Assembly: GCA_029856295.1 (NCBI GenBank) | Contig: JAHQWS010000275.1 | Location: forward strand, 1 to 22,883 | Length of the DNA stretch: 22,883 nucleotides | Direction of reading: 5' to 3' | Origin: Promethearchaeia archaeon | Lineage (GTDB): Archaea; Asgardarchaeota; Lokiarchaeia; Sigyniarchaeales; SOKP01 | In this document: positions 15,709 through 22,883 of the stretch, one piece after another | Position numbering within the stretch: position 1 is the stretch's first letter | Layout: each line of letters starts with the position of its first letter | Position numbers and translations under genes: made by a program | Notes under the pieces: model-generated | Databases searched by the model: none | What the model was told of the DNA's origin: nothing | What the model saw: the letters and a program-made list of their open reading frames with translations, nothing else

Positions 15709-17112
15709 ATGGCTGTTGATGAAGATTTAAGTGAATGGCAAATTGCGCCGACATCTAAAATGATATCTTATGGATTTGGTTATCTTATTGTAAATTATTT
15801 AATAGGGAGTGGATTTGCCCTCGTATTCTATTATTATGAGGTGGAAGTTGGGTTACCTGTTCTATTTGTAGGACTTGCATTTTTAGTGTATGCGATATGG
15901 AATATGTTTAATGACCCGCTCTTGGGATATTTTACAGATAAACCTAAGAAATGGACAAAGAAATGGGGATTAAGGGCTCCCTGGGTAGTGATTTCAGCAT
16001 TCCCGATGTTAGTCTGTTATTATTTTATATTTTCCCCTCCTGATATAGATCCAAAACAAAACGCCTTGCCAATCTTTCTTTATATGATAATTATTATGGC
16101 TTTGTTCGACACTTTTTTTTCGATTTTCAATACGCACGTATATGGGGGTTTTACTAATCAATTTAAGAGTGAATATGAAAGGAGAAGAGGTTTTGCATTA
16201 ATTATAACTGTAGCTGGATTTGGAGTGGTTGGTATTCGCTTGATACCGCCGCTTATTATTCAATATGGAGACAAGAGCTCATTTGCAACATCAGCGTTAC
16301 TTGTAGTTATTTGTTTGGCGATATGTAGCATTTTTCTTTTTCTGGGCTTAAAAGAGTCAGAAGAGATGAAAGAGATGTTCATTCGGGGATATGAAAGAAC
16401 GGAGGAAAAAAGTTTTTTTAAAATAATGAAAATTTCCTTTAGGCATAGAAATTATGTGATATCTCTGGTTGGTTACACTTGTATTATAACCGCTCAAACT
16501 TTATCTGCGGCATCTGGTATTTATATGTTGAAAGATGTCTATAAAGTGCCATTTACATATGCTGTGCTCACAGCTTTAGCAGGCTTAGCAGGCTTTATCC
16601 TCTCTATTCCGTTCTGGTATAATTACGCAAGGAAGCATGGCTTTAAAAAAACCTATTACGTAAGTTTAATTTTTGCTGGTTGCCTTTACATACCAGCTTT
16701 GTTTATGACAAATATCTGGCAAGCTGTCATAGTCACATTTCTCGGAGGCATACCTTATGCGGGATACACTGTAATGACGATGCCTGTAGCTTCGGATACT
16801 ATGGATGAGGTTGCCACCTCCCTAGGAAGGCGTCAAGATGGAGCACTGCAGGGAATTAGAAACTTCTTTTTTCGTATTGCTCTTATAGTTCAAGGTGTTG
16901 TTTTGACAACGATTCATATTTTTACAGGATATAATCCTAATCCAAATGCCACTCAAACTCCGCTGGCCATAATTGGAATAAGAATCCATGCAGGATTAAT
17001 ACCAGCACTTATAATGTTTACCATGAGTATAATTTTCTATAAATACTATACTCTCGAAGGAGCAGAAAAAGAAGCAATGGTTAAAAAGCTTAAGGATATG
17101 GAACTCTACTAG
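15709..17112 (+). CDS. GPH-family sugar:cation symporter (plus-array copy 6)
   Basis: A 467-residue sister of the preceding transporter, with an AGGAG ribosome binding site. It shows 'WNMFNDPLLGYFTDK' (Asp69), 'LFDTFFSIFNTHVYGG', 'SEYERRRGF', 'MTMPVASDTMDEV' and 'IHIFTGYNPNP'. One visible oddity is an Arg in 'VGIRLIPPLI', where the sister has Gly, inside or at the end of a membrane helix. The protein stops at TAG. It is the transporter directly upstream of the transaldolase (132 bp apart, with a T8 tract between), so it is the best positional candidate for the importer feeding the right-hand pathway, much as E. coli YihO (also GPH) serves sulfoquinovose uptake. That role is inferred. Confidence 0.92.
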   Translation: MAVDEDLSEWQIAPTSKMISYGFGYLIVNYLIGSGFALVFYYYEVEVGLPVLFVGLAFLVYAIWNMFNDPLLGYFTDKPKKWTKKWGLRAPWVVISAFPMLVCYYFIFSPPDIDPKQNALPIFLYMIIIMALFDTFFSIFNTHVYGGFTNQFKSEYERRRGFALIITVAGFGVVGIRLIPPLIIQYGDKSSFATSALLVVICLAICSIFLFLGLKESEEMKEMFIRGYERTEEKSFFKIMKISFRHRNYVISLVGYTCIITAQTLSAASGIYMLKDVYKVPFTYAVLTALAGLAGFILSIPFWYNYARKHGFKKTYYVSLIFAGCLYIPALFMTNIWQAVIVTFLGGIPYAGYTVMTMPVASDTMDEVATSLGRRQDGALQGIRNFFFRIALIVQGVVLTTIHIFTGYNPNPNATQTPLAIIGIRIHAGLIPALIMFTMSIIFYKYYTLEGAEKEAMVKKLKDMELY

Positions 17113-17143
17113 AAAAAGATAATATGAATCTCAAATTTATATA

Positions 17144-17151
17144 TTTTTTTT
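17144..17151 (+). terminator. T8 tract after last transporter
   Basis: Eight T residues 32 bases after the TAG stop, before the transaldolase promoter. Confidence 0.4.
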
Positions 17152-17171
17152 AATTTTTATTCTAAAAAAGA

Positions 17172-17178
17172 TTTAAAT
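17172..17178 (+). promoter_or_regulatory. TATA-like box before transaldolase
   Basis: TTTAAAT with a purine flank (AAAAAAGA) lies 73 bases before ATG 17245. It probably drives the transaldolase-isomerase pair. Confidence 0.35.
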
Positions 17179-17244
17179 GAATATTATATTTATAGATATT
17201 AATTTTTCCAATTTATATAGAAATAAATCCATGGAAAGAAAAAA

Positions 17245-17913
17245 ATGAAGTATTTTCTTGATAGCGCAAAATTAGATGAAATAAAATATGCTTTGAAGAA
17301 TTGGAAGATTGATGGAGTTACTTCAAATCCGAAACACATTAAAACTTCAGGTAAGCCATTTTTTGATGTAATTAGGGAATTTGCTGAGGAATTTAAAGAT
17401 ATTGATTTTCCTATATCCGTAGAAATAAATCCACACCTCCAAAATTCAGATGATATGATCTCTGAAGCTAGGAAAATCGCGGCAATCTCTCAGAATTTTG
17501 TTATAAAGATTCCTTGTACAGAACAAGGTTTAATTGCGGCAAAAAAACTCACAGAAGAGAGCATTAAAGTGAATGTGACACTTGTTTTTACTGCATCACA
17601 AGCCCTACAGGTAGGAAGAATAGGTGCGGCTTATTGTTCACCATTCATAGGGTGGCAAGAAGCTTCGGGTGTAGATTGCACTCAACTGATTTCTGATATA
17701 GTGACTATATACCGCAACTATGAATTCGATACAGAAATTATTGTTGCTGCCGTGCGTAATGGGAAACAGATCGTGGAGGCCGCGGTTATGGAGGCAGATA
17801 TTGTAACAGCGGGGTTTGATGTTTACAAGGCAAGTTTTGACCATCCGTTTACAGATAAAGGATTAAAAATATTCCAAGATGCCTGGGATGATACTGAACT
17901 TGGCTCATTATAA
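17245..17913 (+). CDS. Transaldolase (small TalC/FSA-like family), candidate sulfofructose transaldolase
   Basis: A 222-residue class I aldolase barrel. Asp6 in 'FLDSAKL', 'GVTSNP' (24-29), the Schiff-base Lys88 in 'FVIKIPCT', and 'NVTLVFTASQAL' (110-121) are all in family positions. Glu60 in 'SVEIN' and Phe134 in 'SPFIG' match true transaldolases (TalB Glu96, Phe178) rather than fructose-6-phosphate aldolase, which has Gln and Tyr. Family members move a dihydroxyacetone unit between sugar phosphates in the cytosol. The phosphate pocket is altered: TalB Arg181 corresponds to Trp137 and Ser226 to Ala169, while Arg228 is kept as Arg171. Next to a COG2407 isomerase and a YihQ-like GH31, it fits a 6-deoxy-6-sulfofructose transaldolase that yields sulfolactaldehyde. 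A plain pentose-phosphate transaldolase is the alternative. The ribosome binding site is weak (GGAAAG). Confidence 0.88.
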   Translation: MKYFLDSAKLDEIKYALKNWKIDGVTSNPKHIKTSGKPFFDVIREFAEEFKDIDFPISVEINPHLQNSDDMISEARKIAAISQNFVIKIPCTEQGLIAAKKLTEESIKVNVTLVFTASQALQVGRIGAAYCSPFIGWQEASGVDCTQLISDIVTIYRNYEFDTEIIVAAVRNGKQIVEAAVMEADIVTAGFDVYKASFDHPFTDKGLKIFQDAWDDTELGSL

Positions 17914-17915
17914 CC

Positions 17916-17921
17916 TTTTTT
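17916..17921 (+). terminator. Short oligo-T run after transaldolase
   Basis: Six T residues directly after the stop. It may be weak enough to allow read-through into the isomerase gene 88 bp on. Confidence 0.25.
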
Positions 17922-18001
17922 CGAAATTTTAGAAACATTAGAATTATTAATTACTTCGTAAATATTTTTGTATTAGGATAAGTTATAAAAGGTTGATATT
18001 A

Positions 18002-19318
18002 ATGAAGCAAGAAATTCGGATAGGAGTCGTATGTATAGCCCGAAAAACGTTCGACTTCGAAGCTGCATTTGAGATTTATCAGCAATTACAAGAAAAATTA
18101 AAATCCATTTATAATATAACTTGGGAAATCATCACTGAATTAGTTATTGAAATTGAAGATGCACAAAATGCAGCAAATCATTTAGCATCCAAGCAAATAG
18201 ATGGATTAATTTGTATTAGTGGAACATTTGCCCTAGGACATTTGATCTTAGAGTTAAATAAAGTAATTAACCGTCCAATTCTACTATGGGGATTATATGA
18301 ATTACCCTATGATGGCGGTAAAATAAGGCTTAATTCAGTCTGCGGAATCAATTTAAATACCTCTAATCTCTATAAGGCGGGGGTAAGGAATTACCATGTA
18401 GTTATAGGTGAAGAAATTGACGAGGATTGGCTGGATGCAATTAGGATAATTAAATCGTTCTCAACAGCCCATATAGGAATTATAGGTTATCGAGCCAAAG
18501 GTTTTTTTAATTTGGATGTTGATGAGCTTGATTTATATAAGCAGCTAGGAATTCTTATAGATCATTTCGAATTGGAAGAGATTTTTGACTTTGCCACTAA
18601 TCAAGAGCAAATTAATGAAAGAAAAAACCAGATTAAATCGGTTTTCGACGTTTCAGGAATTTCTGATGATCAACTGGATAAAGTTGCCAAATTAACCGCT
18701 AAATTTGATAACTTCATGAAAACAAATAACCTTGATTCAATTGCAATAAGGTGTTGGCCCGAATTTGCTGCGAATTATGGGGTATCTCCGTGTGCGGCTA
18801 TGTCGGTATTACAATCAGAACAAAAAATCTTGACATGCGAGGGAGATATTTTAGGAAGTTTGTCTATGTTGGCACACAAAGCTATAGGGGGTAAATTTCC
18901 ATTTCTGGCGGATTTTTCCCAAGTAAATTTTCAAGAAAATTTCGCACTTTTATGGCACTGCGGTGTTGCTGCTTGTAATTTATGGGATGGAAAATGTGTT
19001 AGATCATTAGATTCATATTTTGCTGGAGGAAAAGGTGTAACGGCAGATTTTGTAATGAAATCTGGAGAAATATCGCTTTTAAGAATCGATTATGCTCCAG
19101 GAGAATACCGTATATTTTTACAAAAAGCTGAAGGAATACCTATGGATAAATTATTAAAGGGAACATATGTAAAAGTAAAATTTGAAGATAGTATTAGAAT
19201 TGTAATAGATAAAATAATTAAGAATGGAATAGCCCATCATATTTCTGTGGTATACGGTGATTACATAAGACCACTTGAGATTTTTGCGAAAATTAATGGA
19301 TGGGAAGTAATTAAATAA
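18002..19318 (+). CDS. L-fucose/arabinose-isomerase-like sugar isomerase (COG2407 type), candidate sulfoquinovose isomerase
   Basis: A 438-residue protein with the fold of the L-fucose/L-arabinose isomerase superfamily. The N-terminal Rossmann-like part contains 'DGLICISGTFALGH' and 'WGLYELPYDGG'. The C-terminal part holds the presumed metal and catalytic residues: Glu254 in 'CWPEF', Glu280 in 'TCEGDILG', His319 in 'LWHCGVA', and His412-His413 in 'AHHISVVYGDY'. Such enzymes interconvert aldoses and ketoses with Mn2+. Sulfoquinovose isomerases of the sulfo-transaldolase and sulfo-transketolase routes belong to this type. ATG 18002 is preferred to the in-frame TTG at 17993, because the AAGGTTGAT that serves as ribosome binding site includes that TTG. 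It sits between the transaldolase and, after an LRR gene, the GH31 sulfoquinovosidase-like gene, which makes sulfoquinovose-to-sulfofructose conversion the leading hypothesis. Fucose- or arabinose-type substrates are alternatives. Confidence 0.85.
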   Translation: MKQEIRIGVVCIARKTFDFEAAFEIYQQLQEKLKSIYNITWEIITELVIEIEDAQNAANHLASKQIDGLICISGTFALGHLILELNKVINRPILLWGLYELPYDGGKIRLNSVCGINLNTSNLYKAGVRNYHVVIGEEIDEDWLDAIRIIKSFSTAHIGIIGYRAKGFFNLDVDELDLYKQLGILIDHFELEEIFDFATNQEQINERKNQIKSVFDVSGISDDQLDKVAKLTAKFDNFMKTNNLDSIAIRCWPEFAANYGVSPCAAMSVLQSEQKILTCEGDILGSLSMLAHKAIGGKFPFLADFSQVNFQENFALLWHCGVAACNLWDGKCVRSLDSYFAGGKGVTADFVMKSGEISLLRIDYAPGEYRIFLQKAEGIPMDKLLKGTYVKVKFEDSIRIVIDKIIKNGIAHHISVVYGDYIRPLEIFAKINGWEVIK

Positions 19319-19346
19319 AGGTTTATCATATAATTTTCAGCAGAAT

Positions 19347-19356
19347 TTTATAATAA
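19347..19356 (+). promoter_or_regulatory. TATA-like box before LRR gene
   Basis: TTTATAATAA lies 42 bases before ATG 19389. The gene lacks a visible ribosome binding site, so a short-leader or leaderless transcript is plausible. Confidence 0.3.
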
Positions 19357-19388
19357 TTCACAATCAGACTAAGTTCACATAACTTTTC

Positions 19389-21227
19389 ATGACAGAAAAT
19401 TTTCATGGTTTTAGTTTAAAGAGACAAGATGCTGAAACGCTCCGTGATTTAGTACCAGAAGGAATCAGTTCTCCATTTCAAATTATCACTCAAAGTAATC
19501 GAGTTGTAAAATTAGTAATAAATTCCGCGAGCGAGGGATGGGATAACAAATCAAGTGGAATTACAGAACTCCCAAAATCAATTGGCAACCTTTCAAAGCT
19601 TAAGGAATTAGTGATTTCACGAAAACTAAAATATGGAACTGGAATTACTGAATTACCTGAAACTATTGGAAATCTTACCTCGCTTGAATTACTTGATCTC
19701 AGTGATAACAATCTCGGTCGTTTACCTAATACTATTGGAAACCTCAAGTCACTTAAAAATCTCAACTTACGCTATACCCATTTGAAATCCTTACCGGAAT
19801 CGTTTGCAAATCTTTCTCAATTAAAAAGGCTTGACATTTCTCATACGTATTTTGATCAATTACCCGCTATTATTAGTGAGCTTAAATCACTTCAGGTTTT
19901 TAAATTTGAGCGACTTCAGTTATATGAACTTCCAGATTTCATCGGTAATCTTACAAACCTACAAGTTTTAAACATGAATTTAAATTACTTTAAGGAACTT
20001 CCTAAGTGGATTGGTAATCTCACAAATCTTCTCCATCTTTTTCTGCATGATTGCGCACTATCAACCTTACCGGAAGAGATTTTAAACCTTAAAGCACTTC
20101 GGACTTTAAATTTAAGCCAGAATTATTTTGGAACTTATTTTGGGCAAGAAGACATAGGAATACCTGAAATTTTATGCAAAATGGCATGGTTATTAGAATT
20201 AGATCTTAGCAAATGCAGTTTGGAATCTCTCCCGGACAATTTTGCCGACCTACATGCATTAAGGCATCTTAATCTATCAAAAAATAGTTTTTCAATTTTG
20301 CCCCCTATTATATGTAAACTTCCGTCGCTGGTTAGCTTAAACATGGCAGAAAATGAAGTATCAAATCTGCCTTCAACGATAAAAGATTTGACCAATCTAC
20401 AAGAATTAGATTTAAGCAGAAATAAAATTGAAAATTTACCAAAATCAATAGAAAGTCTACGTTCTCTAAAACAACTATATCTAAGTAATAATCAGTTAAT
20501 TCAATTGCCTGAACAATTTGGAAATCTCTCTAATCTCGAAGTTTTAGAGGCCCACTATAATGAATTAGCTGAACTCCCCTCAAACTTTGGAAATCTTAAA
20601 AATCTTCAATTACTTGATTTACACACAAATAAATTAACACAATTGCCCGAAACATTTGGAAATCTTAACTCACTAAGTAATATTTCTCTTTACGATAATA
20701 ATTTACTTGAATTACCGAATTCTTTTAGTATTTTAGCTAACCTTAATTATCTATGGTTGAGTGATAATCAATTAAATATACTTCCCGACGATTTTGGAAG
20801 GTTAAAAAACCTTCGCGAACTCTATTTGTATAACAATTGCTTAAAAACGCTGCCCGATTCTATTGGAAAACTTAGTAACCTACAAATACTTAATATAGGT
20901 AGTAATTCTTTAGAAAGGCTCCCAGACACTATTGGAGGGCTCGGTTCACTACTGGAACTGCATATTCAGAATAATAAAATATCCGCATTACCAAAATCTA
21001 TTGAAAAATTGAAAAATCTTCAAACTTTAAATTTTTATGAAAACCCTTGGACTTCCCTTCCAGAAGGATTAATCAAACTTAAAAATTTAAAACAATGCCT
21101 AGTTTTTGCCGGAAAAAAGGAAGTATCAGATTTCACTCAGAATATAATTAAAAAATTAGAAACAAAAGGGATAGAAACGAAATATCAATTCTACTATGAT
21201 GATGGGAGTCCTTATTATAGTTATTAA
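19389..21227 (+). CDS. Leucine-rich-repeat protein with 22 repeats
   Basis: A 612-residue protein. After an N-terminal cap of about 57 residues comes a solenoid of 22 consecutive leucine-rich repeats (about 58-576) with a 23-residue period and consensus LxxLPxxIGNLxxLxxLxLxxN. Repeat 1 (28 residues) and repeat 8 (32 residues) carry insertions, and repeat 9 is one residue short. A hydrophilic tail of 36 residues ends in 'SPYYSY'. There is no signal peptide, membrane segment or GTPase domain, so it is probably a cytosolic protein-binding scaffold. The N-terminal style ('FHGFSLKRQDAETL' followed by 'NRVVKLVI') resembles the many LRR proteins of Lokiarchaeia-like genomes, an impression from memory. 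It lies between two sugar-catabolism genes on the same strand but may have its own promoter. Its partner is unknown. Confidence 0.93.
   Translation: MTENFHGFSLKRQDAETLRDLVPEGISSPFQIITQSNRVVKLVINSASEGWDNKSSGITELPKSIGNLSKLKELVISRKLKYGTGITELPETIGNLTSLELLDLSDNNLGRLPNTIGNLKSLKNLNLRYTHLKSLPESFANLSQLKRLDISHTYFDQLPAIISELKSLQVFKFERLQLYELPDFIGNLTNLQVLNMNLNYFKELPKWIGNLTNLLHLFLHDCALSTLPEEILNLKALRTLNLSQNYFGTYFGQEDIGIPEILCKMAWLLELDLSKCSLESLPDNFADLHALRHLNLSKNSFSILPPIICKLPSLVSLNMAENEVSNLPSTIKDLTNLQELDLSRNKIENLPKSIESLRSLKQLYLSNNQLIQLPEQFGNLSNLEVLEAHYNELAELPSNFGNLKNLQLLDLHTNKLTQLPETFGNLNSLSNISLYDNNLLELPNSFSILANLNYLWLSDNQLNILPDDFGRLKNLRELYLYNNCLKTLPDSIGKLSNLQILNIGSNSLERLPDTIGGLGSLLELHIQNNKISALPKSIEKLKNLQTLNFYENPWTSLPEGLIKLKNLKQCLVFAGKKEVSDFTQNIIKKLETKGIETKYQFYYDDGSPYYSY
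19560..21117 (+). repeat. Degenerate 69-bp coding repeat (LRR units)
   Basis: The 22 LRR units appear in the DNA as a diverged 69-bp period, most visible as recurring 'ATTGGAAATCTT'-like segments encoding IGNL. Units differ enough that this is protein-level repetition, not a fresh tandem array. Confidence 0.7.
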
Positions 21228-21288
21228 ATGATTTTCTTATTTTAAGTTGAGACACGATCAAAAGAAAAAACAAATAAGTGGTTAAAAG

Positions 21289-21296
21289 TTTATAAT
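21289..21296 (+). promoter_or_regulatory. TATA-like box before GH31 gene
   Basis: TTTATAAT lies 45 bases before ATG 21334, predicting a leader of about 20 nt. No ribosome binding site is seen before that ATG. Confidence 0.3.
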
Positions 21297-21333
21297 TTTT
21301 TAATTTTGTTTTAATTTATTTTTGTAACTTATT

Positions 21334-22883
21334 ATGATAAAGATTGAGTATACGAAAGATGAATTCAAGGTCTATTATAAAGGCCATCTTTTTATACATC
21401 ATAAATCGAACAACCCCTGCTTTAAAATCGGAATAGGAAAAGCCCGATACAAACTGGATCATCACAAATTTAAGATAAAAGATAATGTGTCGGATATATT
21501 TGAATTAAATGAATTTGATATTATTTCTAAAACTGAAAAGGAAATGGTAATCTCCTTTAAACGAAAGCACCAAACGCTACAACTTACTTGTAGAGAAAAA
21601 GATGATCATTTAGAAATCATACCAATAATTAAAAATCCAAATATTAATCGATTTTGGATTTCAATCTCAGCTACATCTGAAGAGGCAATATATGGTTGCG
21701 GATCACAATTTTCTGAATTAAATTTGAGGGGCAAAAAAATCCCTATATGGGTTGAAGATCATTCCCCTGTAGGAAAAACAAGATATACCTATTTTCCACT
21801 CCCTACTTTTATCTCGGCTGGAAAAGAAAACTATTTCTGTCATGTAGAAACTACCTACTATTCTGAATTTAATTTTGCTAATGAAAATTTCCATGAACTA
21901 TATATCTGGGAAGTGCCAAAAAGAATTATAATTGGTAAATATGAAACTGCAATTTCGGTAGTAAGCCATTTATCGAATTATTTTGGTCGCCAACCACCGA
22001 TGCCCGAGTGGATTTATGATGGCCTTATTTTAGGTATCCAAGGAGGAAATGAGATTGTAGAGTCCAAAATTAATAAAGCGATTAATGCCGGGATTAAAGT
22101 TATAGCTGCATGGTGTCAAGATTGGCAAGGGATTCGTATGACTTCATTCGGTCAGCAATTATTCTGGAATTGGGAATATGAAAGGGAACGTTATCCAAGT
22201 TTGCCAGATTTTATTAAATCTTTAAATAAAAGAAATATTAGATTCTTAGGGTATATGAATCAATTTTTACCTACGGATGCCCCTTTATACTTAGAAGCTT
22301 CGAAAAAAGGCTATTGTGTGAAAAACAAGGAGGGAGAAGATTTAATCATATATACCACAGACTTTCCAACCTGCATCTTAGATGTATCAAATCCGGAAGC
22401 CTTCAAATGGTTTAAAACCGTAATAAAAAACAATATGATTGGCATTGGACTTTCTGGATGGATGCATGACTATGGCGAATATCTTCCCGCGGATACAGAT
22501 ACGAAAATACATTCAGAAATGAGTGCGGAAGAGTACCATAATTATTATCCCGTGGAATTTGCAAAAATTGTATACCAAATTTTAAAAGAGGAGCAAAAAT
22601 TACACGAAATTTTTGTTTTCAACAGATCAGGCTTTTCTCATGCTTCAAAGTATATGATGTGTTATTTTTCCGGGGATCAACTTGAAGATTGGAATGAAAT
22701 TAATGGAATACCGACGGTTATTCCATGTGGTATCTCAGTTGGATTGTGTGGTATTGGATATTACTGTTATGATATTGGAGGCTATACAACTTATGGTCCA
22801 TATAAAAGAACTAAAGAGATGTTTCTACGTGGAGCAGAGATGGCTACTTTTTCAATGGTAATGCGGACTCATGAGGGGAATAG
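21334..22883 (+). CDS. GH31 sulfoquinovosidase-like alpha-glycosidase (3' end outside window)
   Basis: The first 516 codons are present; a stop just upstream in frame fixes ATG 21334. The protein follows E. coli YihQ closely: 'YGCGSQFS' (120-127), 'LRGK' (131-134), 'GRQP' (218-221), 'WIYDGLILGIQGG', 'QDWQGIRMTSFG' (from 262), 'WMHDYGEYLP', 'SGDQLEDW', 'DIGGYTT' and 'MRTHEGN' at the window edge. The catalytic nucleophile is Asp379 (YihQ Asp405) and the acid/base Asp448 (Asp472). Of the YihQ sulfonate-binding set Gln262, Gln288, Arg301, Trp304, Tyr508, the matches here are Gln236, Gln262, Gln275, Trp278, Tyr484. The Arg is thus replaced by Gln. YihQ releases sulfoquinovose from its alpha-glycosides. 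No signal peptide is seen, so it acts in the cytosol after uptake. With the neighbouring isomerase and transaldolase it suggests sulfoglycolysis. Another 6-substituted alpha-glucoside is possible because of the Arg change. Confidence 0.9.
   Translation, partial: MIKIEYTKDEFKVYYKGHLFIHHKSNNPCFKIGIGKARYKLDHHKFKIKDNVSDIFELNEFDIISKTEKEMVISFKRKHQTLQLTCREKDDHLEIIPIIKNPNINRFWISISATSEEAIYGCGSQFSELNLRGKKIPIWVEDHSPVGKTRYTYFPLPTFISAGKENYFCHVETTYYSEFNFANENFHELYIWEVPKRIIIGKYETAISVVSHLSNYFGRQPPMPEWIYDGLILGIQGGNEIVESKINKAINAGIKVIAAWCQDWQGIRMTSFGQQLFWNWEYERERYPSLPDFIKSLNKRNIRFLGYMNQFLPTDAPLYLEASKKGYCVKNKEGEDLIIYTTDFPTCILDVSNPEAFKWFKTVIKNNMIGIGLSGWMHDYGEYLPADTDTKIHSEMSAEEYHNYYPVEFAKIVYQILKEEQKLHEIFVFNRSGFSHASKYMMCYFSGDQLEDWNEINGIPTVIPCGISVGLCGIGYYCYDIGGYTTYGPYKRTKEMFLRGAEMATFSMVMRTHEGN

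Noticed and set aside
17993..18001. TTG start at 17993 for the sugar isomerase
   Set aside because: The TTG lies inside the likely ribosome binding site AAGGTTGAT, and ATG 18002 gives a normal family N-terminus.
19560..21117. CRISPR or satellite array suggested by periodic sequence
   Set aside because: The 69-bp period is fully coding and corresponds to LRR units; copies diverge at the DNA level as expected for protein repeats.
1..22883. Insertion sequences, prophage, tRNA or rRNA genes
   Set aside because: No transposase, integrase, terminal inverted repeats, tRNA cloverleaf or rRNA-like segment was recognised on either strand by eye. A dedicated search was not possible here.

Overview
The window is AT-rich and densely coded. 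It looks like part of a carbohydrate-uptake and degradation locus from an archaeon, most likely an Asgard archaeon of the Lokiarchaeia type. This placement is an inference from archaeal TATA-like boxes with purine-rich upstream flanks, AGGAG ribosome binding sites, bare oligo-T runs after stop codons, a very long 23-residue leucine-rich-repeat protein, and a gene mix typical of heterotrophic Asgard genomes. No rRNA, tRNA, CRISPR or transposon was recognised.

Left part (1-4106). The 3' end of a beta-mannosidase-like GH2 gene enters on the + strand. It converges on a compact minus-strand operon of three genes, transcribed right to left: an amidohydrolase, a divergent glucosamine-6-phosphate-deaminase homologue and a glycyl radical enzyme. 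No radical-SAM activase for the last enzyme is present.

Middle (4221-17112). Eight paralogous GPH/MFS_2-type cation symporters lie head to tail, two on the minus strand and six on the plus strand. One minus-strand copy is broken by two in-frame stops, both at codons that are Trp in its neighbour. Five of the six plus-strand copies have their own TATA-like box about 93-118 bp upstream of the ATG, a good ribosome binding site and an oligo-T run behind, so they look like separate transcription units. Two paralogues (10915-12312 and 12443-13852) have lost residues that the others keep.

Right part (17245-22883). A transaldolase, a COG2407-type sugar isomerase, a 22-repeat LRR protein and the first 516 codons of a GH31 glycosidase follow on the + strand. 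The GH31 protein is clearly closest to E. coli YihQ sulfoquinovosidase. Glycosidase, isomerase and transaldolase are the core steps of the sulfo-transaldolase route for sulfoquinovose, the plant and cyanobacterial sulfolipid sugar. GPH transporters (YihO, YihP) serve the same job in E. coli. The best overall reading is a candidate archaeal sulfosugar (or related 6-substituted sugar) uptake and sulfoglycolysis locus. Two substitutions, the sulfonate-binding Arg to Gln in GH31 and a phosphate-pocket Arg to Trp in the transaldolase, leave the exact substrate open.
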